Positions 14,810 through 23,824 of a DNA stretch of 64,000 bases are shown piece after piece. The position numbers and the translations under genes were made by a program. The DNA is from a virus. The notes under the pieces were generated by a model. The model was not told where the DNA came from and made no database searches. It saw only the letters and a program-made list of their open reading frames with translations. The first letter of the stretch is position 1. Each line of letters starts with the position of its first letter. The stretch lies in the IMG/VR virus record IMGVR_UViG_3300043409_000956, positions 29,093-93,092 of that record. The stretch is one strand, 5' to 3'.

Positions 14810-17473
14810 ATGAGTTATGTAGACGCTCTCTTTGATAGAGCAAAAGATAAGATACACATAGTTGAGCGAGTCAACGGAGAACGAGTATATCGTGAATATC
14901 CTGCAGACTATATCTTTTACTATGATGATCCCCGCGGCAAGTTTCGCACCATATACGACACCCCGGTTGGCAGGTTCAGTAGTCGCAACAGCAAAGAATA
15001 TCACAAAGAACTAAAAGCCAACTCAGGTAAGCGACTATGGGAAAGTGACATCAATCCCATCTTCCGATGTCTTGAGACCAATTACCTTGGTGTACCTAGT
15101 CCCAAATTACACACAGCCTTTTTCGATATTGAGGTGGACTTTGATCCCTTGCGAGGCTTTAGTAAACCCGAAGATCCCTTTAATCCTATCACTGCTATTT
15201 CAGTTTACCTAGACTGGATGGATAAACTAGTCACGCTGGTTATTCCTCCCAAAAGTTATTCGTGGGAAACTGCACAGGAAATTTGTAACAGGTATGATAA
15301 CTGTTTCTTGTTTGAACGAGAAGCAGACATGTTGGACACATTTCTTGACTTGATTGATGACGCAGATATTTTAAGTGGATGGAACAGTGAAGGCTTTGAT
15401 ATTCCCTACACTGTCATGCGTATTCAACGTGTACTAAGCAAGGATGATACAAGACGCTTTTGTCTATGGGGACAACTGCCCAAGCAAAGAACTTTTGAAC
15501 GCTTCGGTGCTGAAAATTTGACCTTTGACTTGATTGGTCGTGTGCATATGGACTATATGCAACTGTACCGCAAGTACACCTATGAGGAACGACACAGTTA
15601 TAGTCTAGACGCAATTGGTGAATATGAAGAATGTGGCAGTAAGGTTGCTTACGAAGGCACATTGGATCAACTTTACAATAAAGATTTCCCGACGTTTATT
15701 GAATATAACCGACAAGATACCATGCTAATTGCTAAGTTTGATAAGAAGCTCCGCTTCTTGGATCTAGCAAACGAACTTGCTCATGACAACACGGTGTTGT
15801 TACCAACCACAATGGGTGCGGTTGCAGTAACAGAGCAGGCTATCATTAATGAAGCTCATCAGCGTGGTATGATTGTTCCTAATAGAAAGAGCAAAGATGA
15901 CCCAAGAGAAACGCAAGCCGCAGGTGCCTATGTTGCTTACCCCAAAAGGGGAGTACACGAATACATCGGTGCGATCGACATCAACAGTCTCTACCCCTCG
16001 GCTATTAGAGCCCTTAACATGGGCCCAGAAACAATCGTTGGGCAACTCCGGACCACAATGACCGACCACTACATCAAGGAAAAGATGACAGCAGGTTCGT
16101 CTTTTGCTGATGCGTGGGAAAATATGTTTGGTAGTTTGGAATATCAGGCAGTCATGAACAACGAGCTTGGTACTGAGATTACCATCGACTGGGCCAGTGG
16201 TGAAGAAACTGTACACAGTGCGGCTGAAGTCTGGCGATTAATATTCAACGGTAACCAACCGTGGACACTCAGTGCCAATGGCACTATATTTAGATATGAC
16301 ATGAAGGGTATTATTCCCGGCTTGTTGGAAAGGTGGTATGCAGAACGTAAAGAAATGCAAGCAAAAAAGAAGACCGCAGAAACTGCTGAAGACACGGCGT
16401 TCTGGGATAAACGCCAACTCGTTAAAAAAATTAACCTTAATTCGCTCTATGGGGCTATCCTCAACCCACATTGCAGGTTCTTTGACCAAAGAATTGGCCA
16501 AAGTACGACACTTACTGGTAGGATCATTGCCAAACACATGGACGCCACAGTTAACCAAGCAATTACAGGCGACTACGACCACGTTGGTTCGAGCATTATC
16601 TATGGCGACACGGACTCGGTATACTTTACAGCGTGGCCCGCGGTCAAAGCGGAAGTAGAATCCGGTGCAATGGAATGGAACAAAGACATTGCTGTACAAC
16701 TGTATGATACCATTGCCGATGGTGTAAATGAATCGTTCCCAGGGTTTATGGAACGGGCCTGTCATTGCCCTAGAGAAATGGGTGAGATCATCATGGGTGG
16801 TCGAGAGCTTGTGGCTCGCAAAGGTTTGTTTATTAAGAAGAAGCGTTATGCTGTGTTGATTTACGATATGGAAAATCATCGATTAGATGTAAACGGTAAG
16901 CCAGGCAAAGTAAAAGCCATGGGTCTAGACTTGAAGCGTAGTGATACTCCCAAAATTGTACAAGAGTTCTTGAGTGAAATACTTATGGATGTACTAACCA
17001 CAGACGATGCTAGAGAAGTAGTCATCGACAAAGTACGTGAATTTAAACTTGAATTTCAGAAACGTCCGGCTTGGGAAAAGGGCACTCCCAAGCGTGTGAA
17101 CAACTTGACCAAGTATACCGCAGAAGAAGCCAGACTAGGCAAAGCCAACATGCCGGGACATGTACGAGCCGCAATGAATTGGAACAATCTAAAGCGTATG
17201 CATGGTGACAACTATTCAACCAGTATTGTTGATGGTATGAAGACCATTGTTTGTAAATTACGAGATAATCCCTTGGGATATACCAGTGTTGGTTATCCCA
17301 CAGACGAAACACATATACCACAGTGGTTCAAAGATCTTCCGTTTGATCAAGACAGTATGGAAACAGGCATTGTGGATCAAAAGGTAGAAAACTTGTTGGG
17401 TGTACTAGAATGGCAAATTGCCGACAGTACAGACATCAAGTCAACATTTGACTCATTGTTTACTTGGGAATAA
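14810..17473 (+). CDS. gp43: Family B DNA polymerase, T4 gp43 type
   Basis: The replicative DNA polymerase of the phage, 887 aa (T4 gp43 is 898). The N-terminal 3'-5' exonuclease is intact: motif I FFDIEVDF has D106 and E108. Polymerase motif A DINSLYPSAI has D390, motif B KINLNSLYGA starts at K540, and motif C YGDTDS has D600 and D602. The C-terminus contains a probable clamp-interacting tail (SLFTWE). The chosen ATG is the only early one, after GGACAG. A methyltransferase and the probable sliding clamp follow. No intein or split is seen; in several related phages gp43 is interrupted, here it is continuous. Confidence 0.97.
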   Translation: MSYVDALFDRAKDKIHIVERVNGERVYREYPADYIFYYDDPRGKFRTIYDTPVGRFSSRNSKEYHKELKANSGKRLWESDINPIFRCLETNYLGVPSPKLHTAFFDIEVDFDPLRGFSKPEDPFNPITAISVYLDWMDKLVTLVIPPKSYSWETAQEICNRYDNCFLFEREADMLDTFLDLIDDADILSGWNSEGFDIPYTVMRIQRVLSKDDTRRFCLWGQLPKQRTFERFGAENLTFDLIGRVHMDYMQLYRKYTYEERHSYSLDAIGEYEECGSKVAYEGTLDQLYNKDFPTFIEYNRQDTMLIAKFDKKLRFLDLANELAHDNTVLLPTTMGAVAVTEQAIINEAHQRGMIVPNRKSKDDPRETQAAGAYVAYPKRGVHEYIGAIDINSLYPSAIRALNMGPETIVGQLRTTMTDHYIKEKMTAGSSFADAWENMFGSLEYQAVMNNELGTEITIDWASGEETVHSAAEVWRLIFNGNQPWTLSANGTIFRYDMKGIIPGLLERWYAERKEMQAKKKTAETAEDTAFWDKRQLVKKINLNSLYGAILNPHCRFFDQRIGQSTTLTGRIIAKHMDATVNQAITGDYDHVGSSIIYGDTDSVYFTAWPAVKAEVESGAMEWNKDIAVQLYDTIADGVNESFPGFMERACHCPREMGEIIMGGRELVARKGLFIKKKRYAVLIYDMENHRLDVNGKPGKVKAMGLDLKRSDTPKIVQEFLSEILMDVLTTDDAREVVIDKVREFKLEFQKRPAWEKGTPKRVNNLTKYTAEEARLGKANMPGHVRAAMNWNNLKRMHGDNYSTSIVDGMKTIVCKLRDNPLGYTSVGYPTDETHIPQWFKDLPFDQDSMETGIVDQKVENLLGVLEWQIADSTDIKSTFDSLFTWE

Positions 17474-17475
17474 TT

Positions 17476-18408
17476 ATGAAACTAAGTGAACTTGTTGACC
17501 TAAGAGAAAGACTTAAAAAAGCATTTTATCTTGATCCGGTGTTGGCCAGTATTGATAACTTGCGATTAAATCTTAGCCTGGTAAATCAAAACGTAGATGA
17601 GAATTACAGCGAGCAACTAGATCTACTGATCAAAGATTATAGAGACATTCGCACAGAAGTACACAAGCCCAGCGAGCGTGTGCAGGAAATCATTGATGCA
17701 ATCAACAAAGAAATATCATCTAAGAGCAGTCATTTCTTTTTGAACAATTACGAAGATGAATTAAATTACGAAGATCCCAATAACATCCGTCGAGTTCGTG
17801 TGATGTACATTCCAGTGCAAGTACAACAAGAAATTGAATCTCGTATTGGGTTATATTCAAATTGGAAGTACCCCGGATTGGAACTGGGATGTAGGGATGG
17901 TGAATGGACAAAATTCCTAGTGGCCAGTGACCCGTTGTACATTGCTGATGCACATCAGGATTTTTTAGATAGTGCAATCAAAGAATATGCTCCGGAATTT
18001 CAACGTCGGGTCCGTCCTTACTTGATTCGAAACAACGAGTACGGTGTTCTGCCACAAAGTCAATTTAGCTTTGTTTTTAGTTGGAATCATTTCAATTACA
18101 AAACATTAGAGACCACCAAACAGACGCTAAAGCAAGTGTATAACTTACTTCGTCCCGGTGGTGTGTGTATGTTTAGTTATAACAATGGCGATATACCAGC
18201 TGGTGCGGCTTATGCAGAAACCTACTTCATGAGTTACATGCCAAAGAGTTTGTTGCTACCCATGTGCCAAAGTCTAGGATACGAAGTTGTTTATCAACAA
18301 GATCATGAGCCAGCGGTGAGTTGGCTAGAACTACGCAGGCCTGGTGAGCTGAGTACAATAAAAGGACATCAGGCTCTGGGCATAATCAAAGAAAAAACTG
18401 TCGAATAA
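17476..18408 (+). CDS. Class I SAM-dependent methyltransferase
   Basis: A 310-aa protein that starts 2 nt after the polymerase stop (ATG at 17476). The N-terminal 100 residues are helical and charged (coiled-coil-like, KLSELVDLRERLKKAF). The catalytic domain carries the SAM motif I variant GLELGCRDGEWTKFL (about 135-149), a post-I acidic residue in YIADAHQDF, and the strand-5 motif LLRPGGVCMFSYNNG (about 222-236). The target is unknown. The position between polymerase and clamp could suggest DNA or nucleotide chemistry, but small-molecule targets are equally possible. Confidence 0.75.
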   Translation: MKLSELVDLRERLKKAFYLDPVLASIDNLRLNLSLVNQNVDENYSEQLDLLIKDYRDIRTEVHKPSERVQEIIDAINKEISSKSSHFFLNNYEDELNYEDPNNIRRVRVMYIPVQVQQEIESRIGLYSNWKYPGLELGCRDGEWTKFLVASDPLYIADAHQDFLDSAIKEYAPEFQRRVRPYLIRNNEYGVLPQSQFSFVFSWNHFNYKTLETTKQTLKQVYNLLRPGGVCMFSYNNGDIPAGAAYAETYFMSYMPKSLLLPMCQSLGYEVVYQQDHEPAVSWLELRRPGELSTIKGHQALGIIKEKTVE

Positions 18409-18409
18409 G

Positions 18410-18439
18410 TTGACAGGTCTAAATACAATCATCTATAAT
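18410..18439 (+). promoter_or_regulatory. Dual promoter for the clamp gene
   Basis: TTGACA (18410-18415), 18-nt spacer, TATAAT (18434-18439); a late-type CTAAATA (18419-18425) lies inside the spacer. The AGGAG site and ATG (18462) follow. Overlapping early and late elements fit a replication gene needed throughout infection. Confidence 0.65.
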
Positions 18440-18461
18440 ACACATTAACAGGAGAAACTCA

Positions 18462-19193
18462 ATGCAAGACTATTTGAAAGACATTGTACAGCACACACAC
18501 GGACTAGGCACCATTGACTTGGTCAAGGTCACAGGCACAGATACCGAAACTCGGGTTATTGCTCTAGCCGAAGACAAAACAGCAGTGGTAGACGCAGTAT
18601 TTAAAAGCGCACACCCAGACTTCATTGGCACATTTGGTATGCCAAACTTGGCCAAGTTGAACACCATATTGGGTATTCCGGAATACAAGGAAGATGCCAA
18701 ACTGTCAATTACCAAGCAAGATCGCAATGGCGAGTCAGTTCCAGTTGGTATCCACTTTGAAAACAAAGCCGGCGACTTTAAAAACGATTATCGTTTCATG
18801 ACTGCCGAAATCATCAACGACAAGTTGAAGAATCAAAAGATGCGGCCAGTTAAATGGAATGTGGACTTTGCACCCACTGTACAAAACATTCAGCGCCTGC
18901 GTTTTCAAGCCAGTGCCAACAGTGACGAAACCACCTTTACTGCTCGAACAGAAAACGGCGACTTGAAGTTCTTCTTTGGTGACCATGCCAGCCACGCAGG
19001 TAACTTTGTATTCCAAGCCGGAGTCACAGGCACACTGAGCAAGGCATGGTCATGGCCAGTTGCGGCTGTGATGGCTATCTTGGCCCTGCCCGGAGACAAG
19101 GCATTCAGAATCAGTGATGAAGGTGCCGCACAGATCACAGTGGACTCGGGCGTTGCTGTTTGGAACTACACACTACCAGCACAGACCAAGTAA
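18462..19193 (+). CDS. Probable DNA polymerase sliding clamp, gp45-like
   Basis: A 243-aa, beta-rich protein, close to the length of T4 gp45 (228 aa). The segment HPDFIGTFGMPNLAKLNTIL matches in shape the inter-strand helix region of gp45 (FLGILSLV context). It is followed by alternating strands and a final SGVAVWNYTLPAQTK. It would form the trimeric ring that tethers DNA polymerase, and in T4-like phages it also activates late promoters. The location beside gp43 with its own strong promoter supports this. I am certain of the gene, less so of the clamp assignment, since clamps diverge strongly. Confidence 0.65.
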   Translation: MQDYLKDIVQHTHGLGTIDLVKVTGTDTETRVIALAEDKTAVVDAVFKSAHPDFIGTFGMPNLAKLNTILGIPEYKEDAKLSITKQDRNGESVPVGIHFENKAGDFKNDYRFMTAEIINDKLKNQKMRPVKWNVDFAPTVQNIQRLRFQASANSDETTFTARTENGDLKFFFGDHASHAGNFVFQAGVTGTLSKAWSWPVAAVMAILALPGDKAFRISDEGAAQITVDSGVAVWNYTLPAQTK

Positions 19194-19837
19194 TGTCATT
19201 TTCCTTCCACCAATACTGGGAACCAAAAGGTCATGTGTTTGGTACTTGCATGAGCAAGCCGGATCTTGACCTTATGTATGTCAACATACCCAAGAATGCC
19301 AGTTCGTGGACCAAACCCAACTTGTTGGATCAACACTGGGAATTTTATAACTACCACCTTGATCATATCAGACATAAACATGCCATGGTTGTGTTACGAG
19401 ATCCTGTGGAGCGTTGGCTCAGTGGTATATGCGAATACTTTACATTGTACCATCGAGATATAGACACTACTGAATTTAATTCTGCATTTTACGATCTGCT
19501 GATGGAACAAATTACATTTGACGATCATACAGAAAAACAAGCGTACTTTATCAATGGTCTAAATCCCAATAGGATAACTTTCTTTTGGTGTGATGCAGAT
19601 TATCGCTTGTACTTTAGTCAGTTCTTGCGTAACCAAGGCATTCCCGAAGCCGCTAGATATGCAAATTATGACTTTCAACATACCACAGAAGATCGCCAGG
19701 ATGGCGATACTCGCAGACTTAAATTTAAAAATATATTCAAGCACCTACTAGACAATCCTGTGTATCTTGAACGAATCAAACAGCATTATGCTCCAGACTA
19801 CGAATTAATAAATAAAGTGAAATTTTGGCGTGGATGA
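19193..19837 (+). CDS. Sulfotransferase-like P-loop protein
   Basis: A 214-aa protein sharing one base with the clamp stop (TAATG). It has the two PAPS-binding signatures of sulfotransferases: IPKNASSWT (residues 32-40, 5'-phosphosulfate loop) and VVLRDPVERWLSG (about 67-79, 3'-phosphate site). The enzyme would transfer sulfate from PAPS to a hydroxyl, perhaps on a surface glycan, in line with the sugar genes of this phage. It is shorter than most cellular sulfotransferases, and transferase activity is inferred from the two motifs only. Confidence 0.7.
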   Translation: MSFSFHQYWEPKGHVFGTCMSKPDLDLMYVNIPKNASSWTKPNLLDQHWEFYNYHLDHIRHKHAMVVLRDPVERWLSGICEYFTLYHRDIDTTEFNSAFYDLLMEQITFDDHTEKQAYFINGLNPNRITFFWCDADYRLYFSQFLRNQGIPEAARYANYDFQHTTEDRQDGDTRRLKFKNIFKHLLDNPVYLERIKQHYAPDYELINKVKFWRG

Positions 19838-21371
19838 TTTAACCAGTAAACAAAAAGACTATGCAGTATTCCTGCCTGCTATCAGTGGCTTCTATGCTAC
19901 CTTTGTGGGCAAGCAAAGAGATACTGCCAGTGTGCCGTATGTAGACCCTGCACGTTTTCCGCAGGGCTTAACTGATATGGAGCAACTCAACTGGTTAAAC
20001 AGCCAGAAAGCGTTGTTCCCATATAAATGGTCGCTTTACTCCGGCGGCCATGCTAACCTCGATCTAAACAAACAAGATTGGAGCGAGGACATGGTTCGAA
20101 ATCGTGATCCCAACACACTGGTCTTAGGCGACTCTGGCGGATTCCAGATTGCTAAAGGACTATGGGAAGGCGATTGGAAAGCCAACTCAGGATGCCTGAA
20201 GGCCCAGAAAAAACGTGAACAAGTTTTGGCTTGGCTGGACGGCATTGCTGATTATGGAATGATTTTAGATATACCAACCTGGGTTGTAAATGATCCACAC
20301 GCCAGTTCAAAGTGTCAAATCACCACACATCAACAGGCAGTTGATGCCACCAAGTTCAACAACGAATACTTTATGCGTAATCGCAAAGGCAAGAACAATG
20401 GTGGTGCCAAGTTCTTAAATGTGTTACAGGGTGCCACACACACAGAAGCAGAAGATTGGTATCAAACCATGAAACATTACTGTGACCCTGCTGTGTATCC
20501 AGACACACACTTTGACGGTTGGAGCATGGGTGGTCAAAACATGTGTGATGTACACTTGGTATTAAAACGCCTGGTGGCCTTGCGCTATGATAACTTGTTA
20601 CAAGAAGGAGTTCATGATTGGATGCACTTCTTGGGTACTAGTAAACTAGAGTGGGCTGTTTTATTAACTGTAATTCAACGTGCCATTAGAAAATATGTTA
20701 ACCCCTCCTTTACCATCAGTTTTGATTGTGCCAGTCCGTTCCTTGCAACAGCCAATGGTCAGGTCTACTTTGAAAATGTGTTTGAACACGATAGCAAATG
20801 GAGTTACCGGATGGCTCCCAGTGCAGACGATAAAAAATACGCCACAGACACCCGTAAATGGAGTACCGGAGTAGTTGCTGATGGAATCTATCCACGATGG
20901 GAAGATAGCCCATTGAGCGACTTGTTTAAGATGAAAGATATTTGCATCTACAAACCCGGCGACCTAAATAAGAATGGCAAAGAAGGCAAAACATCGTGGG
21001 ATAGTTTTAGTTACGCATTGCTAATGGGCCATAATGTTTGGATGCACTTGACTGCGGTTCAAGAAGCCAACAGACGTTTTGATGCTGGCGAACATCCTGC
21101 TATGATGCAACGTTCGGGCGGAGACTATGCCAGATTTGAAGACATCGTAGAAGCAATCTTTGCGGCTCCCACCAAACAAGATGCATTGGACATTATTGAG
21201 CTGTATGATACATATTGGATGGAAATTATTGGAACTCGTGGTGCCAAAGGTAAGAAAGCTAAAAACTCAAACACCATGTTTAAATCCTTATTTGAAGTTG
21301 ACGAGCCTGAAAGCAATGACGACTCGGTTGAATTAGATCAAACAGCATTGGACAACTTGGAAGGATCATGA
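19830..21371 (+). CDS. dpdA: DpdA/TGT-like 7-deazaguanine transglycosylase
   Basis: A 513-aa protein of the tRNA-guanine transglycosylase superfamily. The catalytic signatures are GDSGGFQ with D101, the glycine-rich GWSMGGQ (about 230-236) and SFDCASPF with the presumed nucleophile D299, which corresponds to the FDCV.PTR motif of TGT. The Cys-rich zinc site of bacterial TGT is not obvious. Phage members (DpdA) exchange guanine in DNA for 7-deazaguanine bases such as preQ0, which blocks restriction. FolE, QueD and QueE elsewhere in the window supply the precursor. The start is a GTG at 19830 that overlaps the previous gene by 8 nt; no earlier ATG exists in frame. Confidence 0.82.
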   Translation: MDDLTSKQKDYAVFLPAISGFYATFVGKQRDTASVPYVDPARFPQGLTDMEQLNWLNSQKALFPYKWSLYSGGHANLDLNKQDWSEDMVRNRDPNTLVLGDSGGFQIAKGLWEGDWKANSGCLKAQKKREQVLAWLDGIADYGMILDIPTWVVNDPHASSKCQITTHQQAVDATKFNNEYFMRNRKGKNNGGAKFLNVLQGATHTEAEDWYQTMKHYCDPAVYPDTHFDGWSMGGQNMCDVHLVLKRLVALRYDNLLQEGVHDWMHFLGTSKLEWAVLLTVIQRAIRKYVNPSFTISFDCASPFLATANGQVYFENVFEHDSKWSYRMAPSADDKKYATDTRKWSTGVVADGIYPRWEDSPLSDLFKMKDICIYKPGDLNKNGKEGKTSWDSFSYALLMGHNVWMHLTAVQEANRRFDAGEHPAMMQRSGGDYARFEDIVEAIFAAPTKQDALDIIELYDTYWMEIIGTRGAKGKKAKNSNTMFKSLFEVDEPESNDDSVELDQTALDNLEGS

Positions 21372-21556
21372 TGATTAAAAATCGAATTGCACATTTAGAA
21401 CAACAACACCATGCACTAGACAAGCAAGTTGATCAAATGGAACGCACTGGAAACTTTTCGGACAAACAGATTGCCGAATTAAAGAAAAAGAGGTTGCACT
21501 TTAAAGATGAAATTGCTAAACTAAAGCAACAACTCCGGGATGAATTGAATGATTAG
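21368..21556 (+). CDS. Small coiled-coil DUF465 (YdcH-like) protein
   Basis: A 62-aa helical hairpin starting at overlapping ATGATG (21368 or 21371), which overlaps the dpdA stop. The segment NRIAHLEQQHHALDKQVDQM followed by QIAELKKKRLHFKDEIAKLKQQL matches the DUF465/YdcH family of small coiled-coil proteins, common in proteobacteria and rare in phage. It is coupled to dpdA on one side and to the next gene (8-nt overlap) on the other. Role unknown; possibly an adaptor. Confidence 0.75.
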   Translation: MMIKNRIAHLEQQHHALDKQVDQMERTGNFSDKQIAELKKKRLHFKDEIAKLKQQLRDELND

Positions 21557-22085
21557 AGAAGGGCATGAAGAAACGAAATTCTTCGTAGGCACAGAAGTAG
21601 AACATACTCCTGCGTTTGGTAAGACAACTTTGTTTGTTGTTGGCATCCAGGATGCGAAAGATATACAGTCAATAATTGACGAGCGATCCTGTTTGCTTGA
21701 CGAATCAAAACACATCAAGCATATCTATTTTGGTGCTAATCACAGTTTCCCCAACCTGGCAGTTAACGATGGTGCTGACTGGGCCAAGTGGGAAAAGATG
21801 ATTTACAACTTCCTGGACCGAGATTACTTATGCACATTGGATATTGATGTGGCCTGTGTCGAAGGATTACTAGAAGCCGGCTTTGTTGAATACCATAACT
21901 TTATCCCTATGATTTCAGTTAAATTGCCCTATGTATTACAACTGGGGTATAATGCTGTCGTTAAACTTGATGACAAAGACTTCAATGCCACAACACCCGG
22001 AGTTTGGTGCCATCAATTACACAACCTATTAGACCGTAAGGTATTCACTGAGTGGTCTAAATATACCAAAGACGAAACATTATGA
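21549..22085 (+). CDS. Conserved T4-like phage protein beside dpdA
   Basis: A 178-aa protein with the opening pattern ETKFFVGTEVEHTPAFGKTTLFVVG, then DAKDIQSIIDERSC, and IKHIYFGANHSFPN. I know this family as a conserved protein of unknown function in marine T4-like phages. Conserved acidic and histidine residues (GTEVEH, GANHSF, DIDVACVEG) suggest a metal or nucleotide site. It overlaps both neighbours by 4-8 nt and lies between dpdA and a T-fold protein, so a link with base modification is plausible but unproved. Confidence 0.65.
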   Translation: MIREGHEETKFFVGTEVEHTPAFGKTTLFVVGIQDAKDIQSIIDERSCLLDESKHIKHIYFGANHSFPNLAVNDGADWAKWEKMIYNFLDRDYLCTLDIDVACVEGLLEAGFVEYHNFIPMISVKLPYVLQLGYNAVVKLDDKDFNATTPGVWCHQLHNLLDRKVFTEWSKYTKDETL

Positions 22086-22522
22086 CACAAGAAGAACGCG
22101 AACAAGTTGAACGAATTAAACAACGTGCAGATCGTAAGATCTGGGTCACATTCCGTAAAGAAGGTATACATTGCTATCCTGCGGCGGCCACTGATCCTGC
22201 ACTGGCCACAGGCGATGAATATGATGTGAGTTTCTTGGGATCTCCACATCGTCACATATTCCACTTTAGAGTGTGGATTGATGTGTTGCACAACGATCGT
22301 GACATTGAGTTTATTCAATTCAAACGTTGGTTAGAAAATTTGTACAAAGACGGCATCTTGCAACTGGACTACAAGAGTTGTGAAATGATGTCAGATGATT
22401 TGTATTTGCAAATTGCCAATCGTTATCCCAACCGTGCTATCTGGATTGAAGTTTCTGAAGATGGTGAGAATGGCGCACTAATTAAGTATGAGACCTTTCG
22501 GCCACAACTTATTAGTGTGTGA
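22082..22522 (+). CDS. T-fold (QueD/6-PTPS-like) protein of unknown role
   Basis: A 146-aa protein. GSPHRHIFHFRVWIDV has the HxH-then-strand layout of the QueD zinc site, IEFIQFKRWLENL corresponds to the DF..LK helix, and KSCEMMSDDLYLQI plus WIEVSEDGENG match the (T)xE..A and vxE..xxG elements of the QueD substrate pocket. The annotated QueD of this window (35534-36040) shows similar elements. It is therefore a likely T-fold paralogue that binds a pterin or deazapurine. The position two genes after dpdA supports a role in deazaguanine chemistry. It is not close to QueF, whose E(S/T)KSxK motif is absent. Confidence 0.5.
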   Translation: MTQEEREQVERIKQRADRKIWVTFRKEGIHCYPAAATDPALATGDEYDVSFLGSPHRHIFHFRVWIDVLHNDRDIEFIQFKRWLENLYKDGILQLDYKSCEMMSDDLYLQIANRYPNRAIWIEVSEDGENGALIKYETFRPQLISV

Positions 22523-23331
22523 TGTTAACGTTTGATGTAAGTTCCCCCAATCTTGTGTTGGTGCAGTATCCGGGTGGCGGATATGGGAATTTACTACATC
22601 ATTTGTTGACTGAATTTCTCGAAGATACAGTAAAAGTAAATAACGACCAGTTTGCTGTCAGTGGTACTGGTAATAGCCACAACACCGTTAAGTACACCGC
22701 CAAACACGAAACTCCGTTTGATCGAGAATACGTACCCGAAGTGTTTTTTCAATCAGCGCATGATCAAATAGCACAAGGTCGAAAGTTTTTAGTTTTATGT
22801 GACCCAACTCCGGTTGCAGATAATCGTAAACAATTATTAGCACAGTTTCCGAATGCCCACATGGTTCGGGTATATACTGATACCTTTATCGACAGGTTAG
22901 TGATGTTAACTAATCTAATGACCAAGTCCTACACCGATAATACCAAACAAGAATTATACAAAAATTCCCTACTAGGACACGATACTGTTGCTGGACTAAC
23001 TGACGAACAAATTGTTGATATGTTGGTGTTGACCTTTAGACAAAAGTTCAATGCATATGGTATGATGTTTAATAAGCCATTGAGTAATGATCGCATATAT
23101 AACTTTAACTTTAGATCCTTTACTAATTTTGATTCATTACTAAAAGAGTTACAGGGTGTTGCAACTTTTCTAAATACATCTATAACAGATGTAGAACAGT
23201 TGAGGTGTTTCTTTAGTGAATGGAAAATGACCCAGTCATCACATCAATACTATGACTATACCGCAGATACTGTAACCAACTCAAACGATTTAACGGGCAA
23301 GGCATTGGTTAAATTTTATGCGACACTTTAA
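22522..23331 (+). CDS. Unknown protein with P-loop-like N-terminus
   Basis: A 269-aa protein starting at ATG 22522, sharing a base with the previous stop. An early glycine-rich turn after a hydrophobic strand (LVLVQYPGGGYGNLLHHLL) resembles the N-terminal loop of small sulfotransferase-like phage proteins; another protein in the window (56786-57433) opens in the same way (IVMHYPPGARGDFLGG). The C-terminal half is helical, with an FSEWK segment. No clear second motif is seen, so activity is open. It overlaps the next gene by 14 nt. Confidence 0.6.
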   Translation: MLTFDVSSPNLVLVQYPGGGYGNLLHHLLTEFLEDTVKVNNDQFAVSGTGNSHNTVKYTAKHETPFDREYVPEVFFQSAHDQIAQGRKFLVLCDPTPVADNRKQLLAQFPNAHMVRVYTDTFIDRLVMLTNLMTKSYTDNTKQELYKNSLLGHDTVAGLTDEQIVDMLVLTFRQKFNAYGMMFNKPLSNDRIYNFNFRSFTNFDSLLKELQGVATFLNTSITDVEQLRCFFSEWKMTQSSHQYYDYTADTVTNSNDLTGKALVKFYATL

Positions 23332-23824
23332 TACATATACTCAACTACAATGTAAATGCAATCCCAGCATGGCTCCCACTTTGCAGGACCAAGAGTTTAC
23401 GGACTGGTTGTCCACAGTACCACACAATAACTTGTTAGACCTAACAGACAAACACGAACAAGATAAATCAGACTACTATTCTTTTAAAAAACACCAGCAA
23501 GGGCAAGCGCCCTGGGACGTTGTCACTTATACCAATACCACTCGGGTTGTAGACTTGACACAATTACTCGGCAGAATAGATCAATTGGCAAACCAGATTA
23601 ACAGCAATGGGTATTTTTATCTTGCACTAAACAAATGGACAACAACAGTATCTAATCCGGATTCAGACTTTGCAAAATTAAGTTACGACCAGGCCATCGA
23701 GCAGTATGTGGCAAAATACATTAAAAATTATTCCTGTGTAGATTACAAATACATAGACAATGATCGTGGTGGACTTGGTAACTTTGTACACGGAAACAAT
23801 AGATGTTGGCTACAGAAGCTATGA
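23318..23824 (+). CDS. Unknown protein
   Basis: A 168-aa soluble protein, starting within the previous gene (ATG 23318). It is rich in Asn, Gln and Tyr with a central helix (VVDLTQLLGRIDQLANQINSNG) and ends CWLQKL. Similar organisation to the two neighbours, with overlapping starts and stops, suggests a small cotranscribed group (22522-24384) of related accessory genes. Not recognised. Confidence 0.55.
   Translation: MRHFNTYTQLQCKCNPSMAPTLQDQEFTDWLSTVPHNNLLDLTDKHEQDKSDYYSFKKHQQGQAPWDVVTYTNTTRVVDLTQLLGRIDQLANQINSNGYFYLALNKWTTTVSNPDSDFAKLSYDQAIEQYVAKYIKNYSCVDYKYIDNDRGGLGNFVHGNNRCWLQKL

Noticed and set aside
16238-16879. 213-aa minus-strand frame
   Set aside because: Antisense to the polymerase motifs B and C; the sequence shows no domain and only mirrors the coding constraint of gp43.
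22082-22522. QueF nitrile reductase
   Set aside because: The QueF E(S/T)KSxK motif and catalytic Cys context are not present; QueD-like T-fold fits better.
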